63,236 nucleotides of DNA from Candidatus Acetothermia bacterium JdFR-48 (GTDB lineage: Bacteria > Bipolaricaulota > Bipolaricaulia > Bipolaricaulales > Bipolaricaulaceae): contig MTNJ01000039.1 in assembly GCA_002011425.1 (NCBI GenBank), positions 1-63,236 on the forward strand, given 5' to 3'. Positions within the stretch are counted from its first letter, which is position 1. Each line of letters starts with the position of its first letter. Below the pieces are notes generated by a model. It saw only the letters and a program-made list of their open reading frames with translations. It ran no database searches and was not told the DNA's origin. The translations under genes were made by a program, and so were the position numbers. This document shows positions 36,709-45,365 of the stretch, piece by piece.

Positions 36709-37740
36709 ATGGTCGAGCGGCGTTATCTGATCTTGCGGGAAGTGGTCGATCGGTATATCAAGACTCGAAAGCCGGTCTCCTCCAAGGAAATCGTGGAGGA
36801 GTACGGTCATCCATGGTGCTCCGCGACCGTGCGCAACGAGCTCGCCACCCTGGAACGGGAGGGGTACCTCTACAAACCCTCCCCGTCGGCAGGGCGAGTC
36901 CCCACCGCCAAGGGATTCCGCTACTTCGCTAACTGGCTCCTGGAGATCCTCAACCTCTCCGGAGGAGAGGGGGTGAAAAGGGGAACGAGCTTAGTGGGGT
37001 ACGTAGCGTCGGACCTTTCCATCTCCCGCACTATTTCCGACCTCTTGCGTCTAACCTCTTCGCTTATCTCTGCTATGGTTTCCCAGGTGGGATTCGTGAT
37101 CTCTCCCGCGGTGGAGAGTTTGAGGGTGATTCGGGTGGTGCTCGCTCGTCTCGGGAGTAGGGTCGCCCTGTTTCAACCCCTGACCGAGCTCGGGCTCGCG
37201 GGGGAATATGTCGTGAGCCTTTCATGGCCTTATAGCCGTGGGGATTTCGAGAAGGCCGAGGAGGTCCTGGAGGAGCTCCTAGGGGGGCATCCCTTGACCG
37301 CGGCTACGACGGCACTCGATGAGATCGCCGGCTGGCACGGGAACCCGTACCGATTGGCTGCCGAAGTTCTCGCGTCTCTCCGGGGTGGGCAACGACGCCT
37401 CTACCTCTCAGGCCTAGAGCATCTCACAGAGGTGGGGCGTGACGTCCGACACCCCCTGCGGCTCCTCAGTGATGAGGGAACGTTTGTAGAGATGGTGCTA
37501 GAGGTACGGGGGAAACAGCGGGGCTTAGACGTACACGTAGGCGATTTCCCCGCGGAAGGCCTGAATGATTTCGCCATGGTGAGTGCCGACTTCTATCGGG
37601 GCCTTGGGGTGCTCGGAGCCTTTGGGCCACTGTGGCTCGACTACACCAAAGCCATAACCACTGTGCGTTACATGGCCGGAGCCCTTTCGAACCTCATCCC
37701 CTCATTGACTGCGGCCTCCCTGGAGGGGGTCACCCGCTGA
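36709..37740 (+). CDS. hrcA: HrcA-like heat-shock transcription repressor
   Basis: HrcA represses groE and dnaK operons through the CIRCE element. This 343-residue protein has the N-terminal winged helix (YLILREVVDRYIKTRKPVSS, then CSATVRNELATLEREGYLYK and SAGRVPTAKGFRYF, the diagnostic HrcA signature) and a long GAF-like C-terminal domain ending in a region with FGPLWLDYTKAITTVRYM. It is the usual length. No grpE, dnaK or dnaJ follows, so it is not in a heat-shock operon here. It stands directly after the decayed reverse gyrase. Confidence 0.9.
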   Translation: MVERRYLILREVVDRYIKTRKPVSSKEIVEEYGHPWCSATVRNELATLEREGYLYKPSPSAGRVPTAKGFRYFANWLLEILNLSGGEGVKRGTSLVGYVASDLSISRTISDLLRLTSSLISAMVSQVGFVISPAVESLRVIRVVLARLGSRVALFQPLTELGLAGEYVVSLSWPYSRGDFEKAEEVLEELLGGHPLTAATTALDEIAGWHGNPYRLAAEVLASLRGGQRRLYLSGLEHLTEVGRDVRHPLRLLSDEGTFVEMVLEVRGKQRGLDVHVGDFPAEGLNDFAMVSADFYRGLGVLGAFGPLWLDYTKAITTVRYMAGALSNLIPSLTAASLEGVTR

Positions 37741-37766
37741 AACAGCAAAGCTTTATCCGCCGGATT

Positions 37767-38231
37767 TCAACCCCAGTAATCTCGGGGATTGTATTGGAGT
37801 GGCGAGAGGTCAGTGGTTTCGGCGTCCACCACCTCGCCCACAAAGATGGTGTGGTCGCCAGCGGGATAGCTGCCCACGAGGCGGCAGTCGAGCCAGGCGA
37901 CTACTCCCTCGAGGAGGGGGGATCCCGTCTTCCCCTCACGGTATGAAATCCCGGTGAACTTATCTACCTCGCGGCCGCTTTTCAGCCCGAAGTGACGGGC
38001 GTACTTCAATTGGTCCTGCGAGAGAACGTTCACGGAAAAGGCGCCCGATTTCGCGATGAGGTCATGGGTGAACCGGGTCTTTCCTACCGCCACGGCTACC
38101 AGAGGCGGCCGGTGCGAAACCCGCATGACCCAAGCACAGGTGAGGGCGTTCGTCCGACCTTCGTGCTTCGCTCCCACCACGTATACCCCATATGTGAACT
38201 TCCGAAACGCTGCGCTGGCCTTTTTCATCAT
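37767..38231 (-). CDS. Flavin reductase-like FMN-binding protein
   Basis: A 154-residue protein of the flavin reductase (DIM6/NTAB, split-barrel FMN) family. It has KFTYGVYVVGAKHEGRTNA, then RPPLVAVAVGKTRFTHDLI and SGAFSVNVLSQDQ, which are the FMN-binding regions. It would use NAD(P)H to reduce flavin or serve as an FMN oxidoreductase. The start ATG 38231 (or 38228) is preceded by gaggggga. It is convergent with hrcA and there is no operon partner. Confidence 0.85.
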   Translation of the reverse strand: MMKKASAAFRKFTYGVYVVGAKHEGRTNALTCAWVMRVSHRPPLVAVAVGKTRFTHDLIAKSGAFSVNVLSQDQLKYARHFGLKSGREVDKFTGISYREGKTGSPLLEGVVAWLDCRLVGSYPAGDHTIFVGEVVDAETTDLSPLQYNPRDYWG

Positions 38232-39080
38232 CTTCCCCCTCACAATTTCCTTGTCGCCCTTATCTTCATCGATCGAGGGGAACACCTCGAGTAAGAGAAA
38301 ACGTGCCTTTCCATATATTTCCAGCCAAAGAGGTTTCTGGATAAAAAGTCGTGGTTTTTCTCAAGCTCCACGCACTGTGGTCTCGGGGGGCTAGGTTAAT
38401 CGAGGGGATAGTGGTTCCGGCGAGATGGAGGGGAGGATCTCGGACCAGGGGTTATTTATGACCGTTCCCTTTGGGATCGCCACCTTTAGGACCACGGCTG
38501 CGAACTCAGGGATCAGTAGATGCTTCCCGCGCTGGCGAGAGGAATGGGACACAAGGCAGGCGCAGTTTTTCCTCCCCGAACACGAAATAAACGCTCCTCA
38601 GGGCAGCACGTCCTTCCTCTCGGTCTGGTTTCACTGTCACCGTTCAGGGGGTGTTGCCGCGCACCGCCATCTTGACGGTCCCCGCATGGGTGGTGAGGTA
38701 TTCAAACGACCGCGGAAGCTCTAGCGGGGCGCCACCGTTCGCACGGTACCACTTTGGGGAAACTCCGAGGGAAAATATTTTCAAATGATCATTATCGTGC
38801 CCTCCTCACACAAGGAAGCTGCGGGGAGGTGAGGAGCGGGAACACACATGCGAAGCATCAATGGGTGTGGCCATGCCGGACCCCATTTTTCCGTCTAAAA
38901 CCTTTCGAGGAAATATGTCCATACGGAGCTATAGCGGCGCCAATGCGGACGTACCCGACCGGGACATCACCCGCCCTGTATTGGCCACCGTGCGATCAGC
39001 GATGTGCTGTATCGTCCACCGAAAATGAGGGGGCCCGGAAGGCCCTCGACCACCCTGTCAGGGGAAGAGTTCGCGACAAG
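38232..39080. other. 849-nt stretch without a supportable gene
   Basis: Both strands are broken by stops and no frame resembles a known family. One plus-strand frame near 38905 reads EEICPYGAIAAPM, faintly like a ferredoxin Cys motif, and a minus-strand frame near 38700 reads LPRSFEYLTTHAGTVKMAV, but neither extends. With the neighbouring reverse gyrase remnant, it is most simply read as decayed coding DNA. Confidence 0.4.
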
Positions 39081-41393
39081 TCAGCCCATGGATTTCCCAT
39101 GCAGCGCCTTAAGAACCCGCTCGGGGGTGAACGGGATCCGGTAAAGGCGCACCCCTATTGCGTCGTAGATTGCGTTGGCGATGGCCGGCGCCGGACCGTT
39201 GATTCCGATCTCCCCGATGGACTTCGCCCCGTAGGGTCCGGTGGGCTCGTCGGAGGGAATGAGCACCACCTCGATATCGGGGACGTCCGCCGCTGTGGGG
39301 ATCCGGTAGTCGAAGAGGTTTGGGTTGCGTACCCTACCCCGGGGAGAGAAGAGCAGCTCCTCGTATAAAGTGTGGCCGATCCCCTGCACGATGGCCCCCT
39401 CGAGCTGGCCCTCGGCAAGCGCCGGGTTTATGGGCATTCCGCAGTCGGCGGCCGCCACGAACTTCACCACCCGCACGACCCCCGTCTCCACGTCTACCGC
39501 CACCTCGGCGAAGAAGGCGGCGAAGGGAGGCGGGGATTCCGGGGCCACGAAGGAGGCGGTGGCGATAATGTGGCGCTGGTCGGTCACGTACATCGCCCGG
39601 TGACCCACCTCGGAGAGGGGCACCTTCTTCCCGGTACCCCGGCTCACAGCGTGTCCTTCCTCGAGGTCCAGGGACTCGGGGGGCTCCCCCAGGATCGCCG
39701 CCGCCACCTCCAGGATCCGGCGCCGCGCCTCTTGGGCGGCCCGCAGCACCGCCCCACCAGAGACGTAGGTGGTACTCGAGGCGTAGGCCCCGGTATCGAA
39801 GGGGGTGAAGTCGGTGTCCGAGGAGTAGACGGAGATCGCCTCAACCGCGACCCCCAGGGTCTCGGCGGCGATCTGGGCGAGGATGGTGTCCGAGCCCGTG
39901 CCCAGATCGGTGGCCCCCACCAGGAGACGGAAGGAACCGTCCTCGTTCATGACGATGGTGGCGGCGGCCATGTCGATATCGGTGATCCCCGATCCCTGCA
40001 TGGAGAGGGCCATTCCCACCCCGTGGACCCAGCGGCCCTCGCTAGTTTTCTTGCCGTGTTTCTCCTTCCAACCGATGCGCTTGGCTCCCTCCCGGATGCA
40101 CTCCTCCAGGGCGCAGGATTTCACCACCTGTGCCTTTCCAGCGCGGCCCTCCCCGATCTTCTCGAAGATGGGTGAGGTCTCGCCGGCGCGGATGTGGTTC
40201 GCGAGCCTGAGCTTCAGCGGGTCCATCCCCAGCTTTTCCGCGAGCTCGTCCACCGCCACCTCCAGGGCGAAGTAGCCCTGGGTGGCGCCGTACCCCCGGT
40301 ACGCCCCGGCCACGGGGAGGTTGGTGTACACCGCCTTCCCGTGGAACCACAGGTGTGGTGCCTTGTTGTAGAGGGGGAGGGTCTTGGAGCCCACGTTGGA
40401 AAGTACGGTGAGGGAATGGGTCCCGTAGGCCCCGGTGTTGGAGAGGACATCCATCTCGATGGCATGAATCGTCCCGTCCCTTTTGGCTCCGAGTTTGATT
40501 CGGATCTTCATGGGGTGGCGGGTACGAGCGGCCACGAACTCCTCGGCCCGGGAGTATTTCATCACCACCGGCCGCCGGGTCCGGAGCGCCAGTGCGGCCG
40601 CCACGTCCTCGAGGATGATCTCCTGCTTCGTACCGAAGCCCCCCCCGATCCGGGGCTTGATCACGCGGATGCGGGAGAGGGGTACTCCCAGCGCCCGGGC
40701 CACGATCCGCCGCACGTGGAACGGGACCTGGGTGGCGGAGCGAATGACGAGGCGATCCTCTTCGTCGAGGTAGGCGACCACACAGTGGGACTCCAATGGC
40801 ACGTGCTGCACGTAGGGGAACTCGCAGGTGGTCTCCACCACCACGTCGGACTCGGTGAAGCCCCGCTCGATGTCGCCCACGCGAATGTCGATGGCCGCGG
40901 CGACGTTATGCTGTGGATCATGGATCCCGCGGGATTCCTCCTCGTCGTGGATCACGGGTGCCCCGGGACCAATGGCTTCTTCGGGAACGAGCACCGCGGG
41001 GAGCTGCCGGTACTCCACTTCGATCAGCCGCAGGGCCTCGTCGGCGATCTCCTCCGAGGTCGCCGCCACCGCCGCTACCCGGTCCCCCACGAATCTGACC
41101 TTGCGGTCGAAGAGGAAGGAATCGTAGGGGGAGGGCTCGGGCCAGCCCTGGCCAGCGGTGGTGTAAGGGGTCCGGGGAACATTCCCGTGGTGGAGGATGC
41201 AAAGGACCCCGGGCAACTCCTCGGCCTTAGACGTGTCAATCCGTACGATCTCCGCGTGGGCATGGGGGGAGCGCAGGATCTTCCCCACCACGGCCCCCGG
41301 GGGGGTCACGTCCAAGGTAAAAACCGGCTGCCCAGTGACGAGGGCGATCCCGTCCACCTTGCGCACGTTCTTTCCGACGACCTTCATCTCCAC
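39081..41393 (-). CDS. Xanthine dehydrogenase-family molybdopterin-binding subunit
   Basis: The catalytic subunit of a molybdenum hydroxylase that inserts oxygen from water into N-heterocycles or aldehydes. It is 770 residues. Family features are the N-terminal KVDGIALVTGQPVFTLDV, GGGFGTKQEIILED, AYRGYGATQGYFALEVAVD and the C-terminal Glu base region (YGAKSIGEIGINGPAPAIANA). It is the last gene after the FAD and 2Fe-2S subunits, overlapping the latter by 10 nt. The linked nucleoside-type importer suggests a purine or related substrate; CO dehydrogenase-type activity is unlikely, since the CoxL AYXCSFR loop is absent. Confidence 0.92.
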   Translation of the reverse strand: MEMKVVGKNVRKVDGIALVTGQPVFTLDVTPPGAVVGKILRSPHAHAEIVRIDTSKAEELPGVLCILHHGNVPRTPYTTAGQGWPEPSPYDSFLFDRKVRFVGDRVAAVAATSEEIADEALRLIEVEYRQLPAVLVPEEAIGPGAPVIHDEEESRGIHDPQHNVAAAIDIRVGDIERGFTESDVVVETTCEFPYVQHVPLESHCVVAYLDEEDRLVIRSATQVPFHVRRIVARALGVPLSRIRVIKPRIGGGFGTKQEIILEDVAAALALRTRRPVVMKYSRAEEFVAARTRHPMKIRIKLGAKRDGTIHAIEMDVLSNTGAYGTHSLTVLSNVGSKTLPLYNKAPHLWFHGKAVYTNLPVAGAYRGYGATQGYFALEVAVDELAEKLGMDPLKLRLANHIRAGETSPIFEKIGEGRAGKAQVVKSCALEECIREGAKRIGWKEKHGKKTSEGRWVHGVGMALSMQGSGITDIDMAAATIVMNEDGSFRLLVGATDLGTGSDTILAQIAAETLGVAVEAISVYSSDTDFTPFDTGAYASSTTYVSGGAVLRAAQEARRRILEVAAAILGEPPESLDLEEGHAVSRGTGKKVPLSEVGHRAMYVTDQRHIIATASFVAPESPPPFAAFFAEVAVDVETGVVRVVKFVAAADCGMPINPALAEGQLEGAIVQGIGHTLYEELLFSPRGRVRNPNLFDYRIPTAADVPDIEVVLIPSDEPTGPYGAKSIGEIGINGPAPAIANAIYDAIGVRLYRIPFTPERVLKALHGKSMG

Positions 41394-41860
41394 ACCCCCT
41401 CACGTCTCCTCTTCGCCGCCAATAGCACCGCCTCCACGATCTTGACATAACCGGTGCAGCGGCACAGGTTCCCGGTGATCGCCTCCCGTACCTCCTCGGG
41501 CGTGGGGTCAGGGTTGCGGGAGAGGAGGTCATATGCGACGAGGATCATGCCCGGGGTGCAGAAGCCGCACTGGACGGCTCCCGTCTCCAGGAACGCTTCC
41601 TGTAAGGGATGGGGATTTGCAGGGCTCCCCAGGCCCTCGAGGGTGGTGACCCGATGCCCCTTTATTTTGGCAGCGAAGGTGAGGCAGGAGCGGACAGGCT
41701 TTCCGTCCAAGAGGACCGTGCAAGCCCCGCACTCCCCAGTCCGACACCCCTCCTTCACCGACTTCATCCCCAGCCGGCGCAGGAGATCCAGGAGCATCTC
41801 CCCGGGCTTTATCTCCACGTACATGGGCTCTCCGTTCAGTTCGAAGTAAATCTTCAACAT
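41384..41860 (-). CDS. 2Fe-2S subunit of the molybdenum hydroxylase (minus operon)
   Basis: The electron-transfer subunit with two [2Fe-2S] clusters, 158 residues from ATG 41860. The plant-type cluster is CRTGECGACTVLLDGKPVRSC (shown by its cysteines: C-x4-C-x2-C-x11-C), and the second cluster is CGFCTPGM plus CRCTGY. The frame remains open to a GTG at 41884 that lies inside the 7-bp repeat array; ATG 41860 is preferred because it begins directly at the conserved N-terminus. It has 10 nt of overlap with the Mo subunit. Confidence 0.93.
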   Translation of the reverse strand: MLKIYFELNGEPMYVEIKPGEMLLDLLRRLGMKSVKEGCRTGECGACTVLLDGKPVRSCLTFAAKIKGHRVTTLEGLGSPANPHPLQEAFLETGAVQCGFCTPGMILVAYDLLSRNPDPTPEEVREAITGNLCRCTGYVKIVEAVLLAAKRRREGVWR

Positions 41861-41869
41861 CTTTTTTGA

Positions 41870-41890
41870 CGCGTCACGCGTCACCCGTCA
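41870..41890 (-). repeat. 7-bp tandem repeat array at the FAD/2Fe-2S gene junction (3 units)
   Basis: On the plus strand the units are CGCGTCA, CGCGTCA and CCCGTCA, followed by CCC. The array supplies the last residues and stop codon of the FAD subunit (VTGDA) and the spacer or leader of the 2Fe-2S gene. Confidence 0.75.
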
Positions 41891-42725
41891 CCCCCTTGGC
41901 CGCCCGGTCCAGGGCCCGACGAACGATGGCCGCCGCCGCGGACCGCCGCCACTCGGCCGAGGCTCTCATGTCATCGCCGACCTCCACTTCCGTCTTCATT
42001 TTGTGAGCTGCTTCTGCCCAAAGTTCTTCGGATGGAGCTTCATCGGTGAGAAAATCCTCCACAGCGGTGAGCCGTTTGGCGCGATGGGGAGTGGCCCCTA
42101 TGGCGACCCTGGCCCAGGCGATCTTCCCTTCACCGTCTAGCCCCAGGCCGCAAGCGCAGTTGATGAGGGCGATGTCCCCGGCGTTGCGGGCCACCTTCTC
42201 GAAGGCGAAGGCCCCGTCCCATGCCGGGAACCGGACTTCGGTGAGGAGGGCGCGCCGGAAGATGGCCCGAAAGGGACGTCGGTACAGTTCCTCAACGGAG
42301 GCCTTCTCCGTCAGTTCCTCGTTCTGCCAGACGGCCTCTGCTCCCAGGGCGACCAATGCGGTGGGGATATCGGCCCAGGGGTGGGCGGAGACCACCGCTC
42401 CCCCTAGGGTGGCCATGTTCCTCAGAGGCAGGGTAGCCACGTGTCCCATTACTTTGGCTAAGAAGCCGCCGAGATATCCCTGGGCCTCTTGAGATCGCCT
42501 TATCGCCTCCAAGGTCGTCGTGGCCCCGACCCTCAATCCTCCTCCATCGGCAGAGATCCCCGCGAGGCCGGCGGTCGTGACGTCGATCAAACCCTCCACT
42601 TCCGGGGCCAGCCCCCGGGCGAGATCCACCCCGCCGGCGAGGAGCGCTCCGCGCCCCTCATACGCGGCGAGGAGCGAGAGCGCCTCCTCCACGTCCCGAG
42701 CATAGTGAAATCGCTTTATGCCCAT
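41874..42725 (-). CDS. FAD-binding subunit of the molybdenum hydroxylase (minus operon)
   Basis: The FAD-carrying subunit, 283 residues. It has the KRFHYARDVEEALSLLAAY N-terminus, the FAD-binding LLAGGVDLARGL and the second flavin motif LPLRNMATLGGAVVSAHPWAD (the TxGGN-type loop, here TLGGA). The C-terminal domain includes ARVAIGATPHRAKRL. The start ATG 42725 has aggaggga upstream. The C-terminus ends in repeat-derived codons. It follows the ABC ATPase gene by 13 nt and belongs to that operon. Confidence 0.9.
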   Translation of the reverse strand: MGIKRFHYARDVEEALSLLAAYEGRGALLAGGVDLARGLAPEVEGLIDVTTAGLAGISADGGGLRVGATTTLEAIRRSQEAQGYLGGFLAKVMGHVATLPLRNMATLGGAVVSAHPWADIPTALVALGAEAVWQNEELTEKASVEELYRRPFRAIFRRALLTEVRFPAWDGAFAFEKVARNAGDIALINCACGLGLDGEGKIAWARVAIGATPHRAKRLTAVEDFLTDEAPSEELWAEAAHKMKTEVEVGDDMRASAEWRRSAAAAIVRRALDRAAKGVTGDA

Positions 42726-42738
42726 ATCTTCTCCCTCC

Positions 42739-44259
42739 TCACCTGCTCTCAACCCCGGCCATCATGAGGCCCAGCTCCTCGATGTCCGCCTCCTCGCTCT
42801 TCACCACCCCCATAATCCGACCCTCGTAGATTACCGCGATCCGATCAGAGAGGGAGAGGATCTCATCGAGATCGTCAGAGATGAGGAGGGTCGCAGTGCC
42901 CTTCTCCCTCTGCTCTAGGATACGCCGGCGTACGTACTCGGTGGCACTGATGTCGAGCCCCCGCGTTGGTTGGGCTGCGATTAGGACTTTAGGTGAACGC
43001 GAGAGCTCCCGTGCGAGGATCAGCTTCTGAATGTTGCCCCCGGAGAGGCTTTTCAGGGGGGTGCGGCGCGAGGGGGTCCGAATATCGAAGTCTTTTATTA
43101 GACGGTCGGCATAGTGCGCCATCTCGGGAAAGTTAAGAAAGATCCCCTGGGAGAACGGGGGAAAGGGGTGATCCTTGAGGACGAGGTTGTCCTCCACGGA
43201 GAACTCGGGCACCCCGCCGTCTCGTATCCGCTCCTCAGGGATGTAGGAAAGTCCGAGCCCGATGAGCGCCGCTGGGGGCCAGCCGGTGACGTCGGTCTTC
43301 CCGATGCGGACCGCCCCCCGCTGAGGACGGCGCAGCCCCACGATGACCTCGGCGAGTTCCCGCTGGCCGTTTCCTGACACTCCCGCAAGCCCCACGATCT
43401 CCCCAGCCCGGACTTCCAGGTTCACCCCACGCAACGCGGGCACGCCCCGGTCCCCCATGGCCCAAAGGTCCCGAATCTCCAGCATCACCTCGCCCGGTTC
43501 AACTTCAGGCCGCTCCAGGCGGAAGACCACCTCCCGGCCCACCATCATGCGGGCGAGGCCCGTTCGGGTGGCCTCCGCGGCGGGCACTGTCCCCACTACT
43601 TGTCCTCCACGGAGCACCGTGATCCGATCTGATATAGAGAGAACTTCGTTCAGCTTGTGACTGATGAACACGATGGCGTGGCCTTCCTCCCGCATGTGTC
43701 GGAGCGTCCGGAATAGACCCTCCACCTCCTGAGGAGTGAGGACGGCGGTGGGCTCGTCAAGGATGAGAACCGAAGCACCGCGGTAGAGGACCTTCAGAAT
43801 CTCCACCCGTTGCTGCTCCCCCACCGAAAGTTGCCAGATGTAAGCCCTCGGATCCACTTTGAACCCGTAGGTCTCGGCGAGCTCTCGGATCCGGGCCGAG
43901 ACCCGGTCGAGGTCGTTGACGAACCGCCGCGACGAGGGCAGTCCTAACGCCACGTTCTCCGCTACAGTGAAGGGCTCCACGAGCATGAAATGCTGGTGGA
44001 CCATGCCGATCCCCGCCCGGATGGCATCCAGAGGCGATCGAAACCTGACCCGCTTTCCGTTGACCAGGATCTCCCCCTCATCCGGCTGGTACATGCCGTA
44101 AAGGATCTTCATGAGGGTGGACTTGCCGGCCCCGTTCTCTCCAAGCAGGGCGTGAATTTCGCCGGCCCGGACGTCGAAGTCCACACGGTCGTTGGCCACC
44201 ACCCCTGGGAACCGCTTGACGATTCCCCGCATCTCCACCCTATCCACTGTTTGACGCAT
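42739..44259 (-). CDS. BMP-type (nucleoside) ABC importer ATPase, minus operon
   Basis: A 506-residue double ATPase of the sugar/nucleoside importer type associated with BMP-family binding proteins. The first domain has GENGAGKSTLMKILYGMYQ, LSVGEQQRVEILKVL and ILDEPTAVLTPQE; the second has GVSGNGQRELAEVIVGL and SLSGGNIQKLILARELS, with a degenerate Walker A as usual. The VHQHFMLVEPFTVAENVALG stretch is typical of this group. No Shine-Dalgarno is evident before ATG 44259, which lies just after a terminator hairpin. It is 55 percent or so alike by eye to its plus-strand paralogue. Confidence 0.92.
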   Translation of the reverse strand: MRQTVDRVEMRGIVKRFPGVVANDRVDFDVRAGEIHALLGENGAGKSTLMKILYGMYQPDEGEILVNGKRVRFRSPLDAIRAGIGMVHQHFMLVEPFTVAENVALGLPSSRRFVNDLDRVSARIRELAETYGFKVDPRAYIWQLSVGEQQRVEILKVLYRGASVLILDEPTAVLTPQEVEGLFRTLRHMREEGHAIVFISHKLNEVLSISDRITVLRGGQVVGTVPAAEATRTGLARMMVGREVVFRLERPEVEPGEVMLEIRDLWAMGDRGVPALRGVNLEVRAGEIVGLAGVSGNGQRELAEVIVGLRRPQRGAVRIGKTDVTGWPPAALIGLGLSYIPEERIRDGGVPEFSVEDNLVLKDHPFPPFSQGIFLNFPEMAHYADRLIKDFDIRTPSRRTPLKSLSGGNIQKLILARELSRSPKVLIAAQPTRGLDISATEYVRRRILEQREKGTATLLISDDLDEILSLSDRIAVIYEGRIMGVVKSEEADIEELGLMMAGVESR

Positions 44260-44269
44260 TTTTCGGCGC

Positions 44270-44299
44270 AAAAAAGGGGGCCGGGGTGCCCCGGCCCCC
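44270..44299 (-). terminator. Intra-operon terminator between binding protein and ATPase genes
   Basis: On the minus strand a perfect 11-bp G+C stem (GGGGGCCGGGG / CCCCGGCCCCC) with a minimal loop is followed by six T residues. It lies 8 nt after the binding-protein stop and about 10 nt before the ATPase start, and would lower expression of the downstream genes relative to the binding protein. Confidence 0.85.
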
Positions 44300-44306
44300 A
44301 ATTCCC

Positions 44307-45299
44307 TCACTCCACCTCGATGGTGATCTCGCCGGAGACGATCTTTCGCACCGTCTCCCAAACAGTGGCCTTGAGTTCGATGATCTCTATGGGGGAGAGT
44401 TTCCCCTCGAGTGCTGCTTCGTTGAACGCGAGCTTCAGCCCACCATTGGCGAAGGTGAGGGGGAGGATCTCCCCTCCGCGCTTGCCCTCCTGGATCATCC
44501 CGATGATGGGCTTCAGGGCCACGGTCCAGTCAACCACGATGCTCGCCACCACCGTCGTCGGAGCGAGGGGCGATTGGTCTACGTCGTAGCCCAACCAGAA
44601 GATCCCCTTCTCTTTGGCGACGCTGATTGCCCCCACCGTCATCTGGGCAGTGCCGGTGAGGACATCGGCACCGGCGTTGACGAAGGTCCGGGCGGCCTCG
44701 GAGGCCAAAGCGACGTCGCTATAGGAGCCGATGAAGGTGTAATTCACCTGGACCTCGGGTCTGGTGTCCTTGATCCCTTTTTCGAACCCAGCGGCGTAGC
44801 GCTTGGCGTCACCGGTCTTGATAGGGCCGATACCTCCGATGACCCCGGTCTTAGTGAGCAGGGCCGCGATGACCCCGTTCACGTAGCCGCCTTCCTCGGC
44901 GTGAGGGGCGTAAGCAAAGATGTTGTGAATGCCGAGCTCGGTGAAGGTCTGGGCAGTGGAGCCCCAGACGAAGCTCGTTTTGGGGAAGTCCGGGGCAATG
45001 TCCACGAGGGAGCTCCCATACTGGGAACCGTGAGCAATAATGAGGTTATAGCCTTGGGTGGCGTAATCGCGGATCGCCGCCGCCGCGTCGGCGATCACGT
45101 ACATGTTTTCGGAGTATACGAACTGGAAGTTATCTTCACCCATCTCTTCCTGGATCGCCACCAATGCCTCGTACATGCTCTGGCTCCAGGCGAAGTCGTT
45201 GATGGTGCTCGGAAGGATCACTGCTACCCGGAACGGGGCTCCGAATGTACAGACACCGAACAGCACCATAAGACCTAAAATGCCACCGAGTTTCCTCAT
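44307..45299 (-). CDS. BMP-family substrate-binding protein, minus operon
   Basis: An exported binding protein (330 residues) of the BMP/PnrA family, which bind nucleosides and related ligands. The signal peptide is MRKLGGILGLMVLFGVCTFG; the cysteine in FGVC could be a lipobox but lacks the usual context. The mature start RVAVILPSTINDFAWSQSMY is the family's first strand and binding loop, and LIIAHGSQYGSSLVDIAP and VLTGTAQMTVGAI follow. The start ATG 45299 follows aggaggtg at 9 nt. It is followed by a terminator and then by the ATPase gene. Confidence 0.9.
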   Translation of the reverse strand: MRKLGGILGLMVLFGVCTFGAPFRVAVILPSTINDFAWSQSMYEALVAIQEEMGEDNFQFVYSENMYVIADAAAAIRDYATQGYNLIIAHGSQYGSSLVDIAPDFPKTSFVWGSTAQTFTELGIHNIFAYAPHAEEGGYVNGVIAALLTKTGVIGGIGPIKTGDAKRYAAGFEKGIKDTRPEVQVNYTFIGSYSDVALASEAARTFVNAGADVLTGTAQMTVGAISVAKEKGIFWLGYDVDQSPLAPTTVVASIVVDWTVALKPIIGMIQEGKRGGEILPLTFANGGLKLAFNEAALEGKLSPIEIIELKATVWETVRKIVSGEITIEVE

Positions 45300-45365
45300 T
45301 TGAATGAACACCTCCTATGTCGATTTCTTTCTGGACCGCTGACTTCCTTCCTGTACATCACCTCC

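Noticed and set aside
41384..41884. GTG at 41884 as the start of the 2Fe-2S subunit
   Set aside because: It lies in the repeat array and lacks a ribosome binding site; ATG 41860 begins directly at the conserved N-terminus. It is kept only as an alternative.
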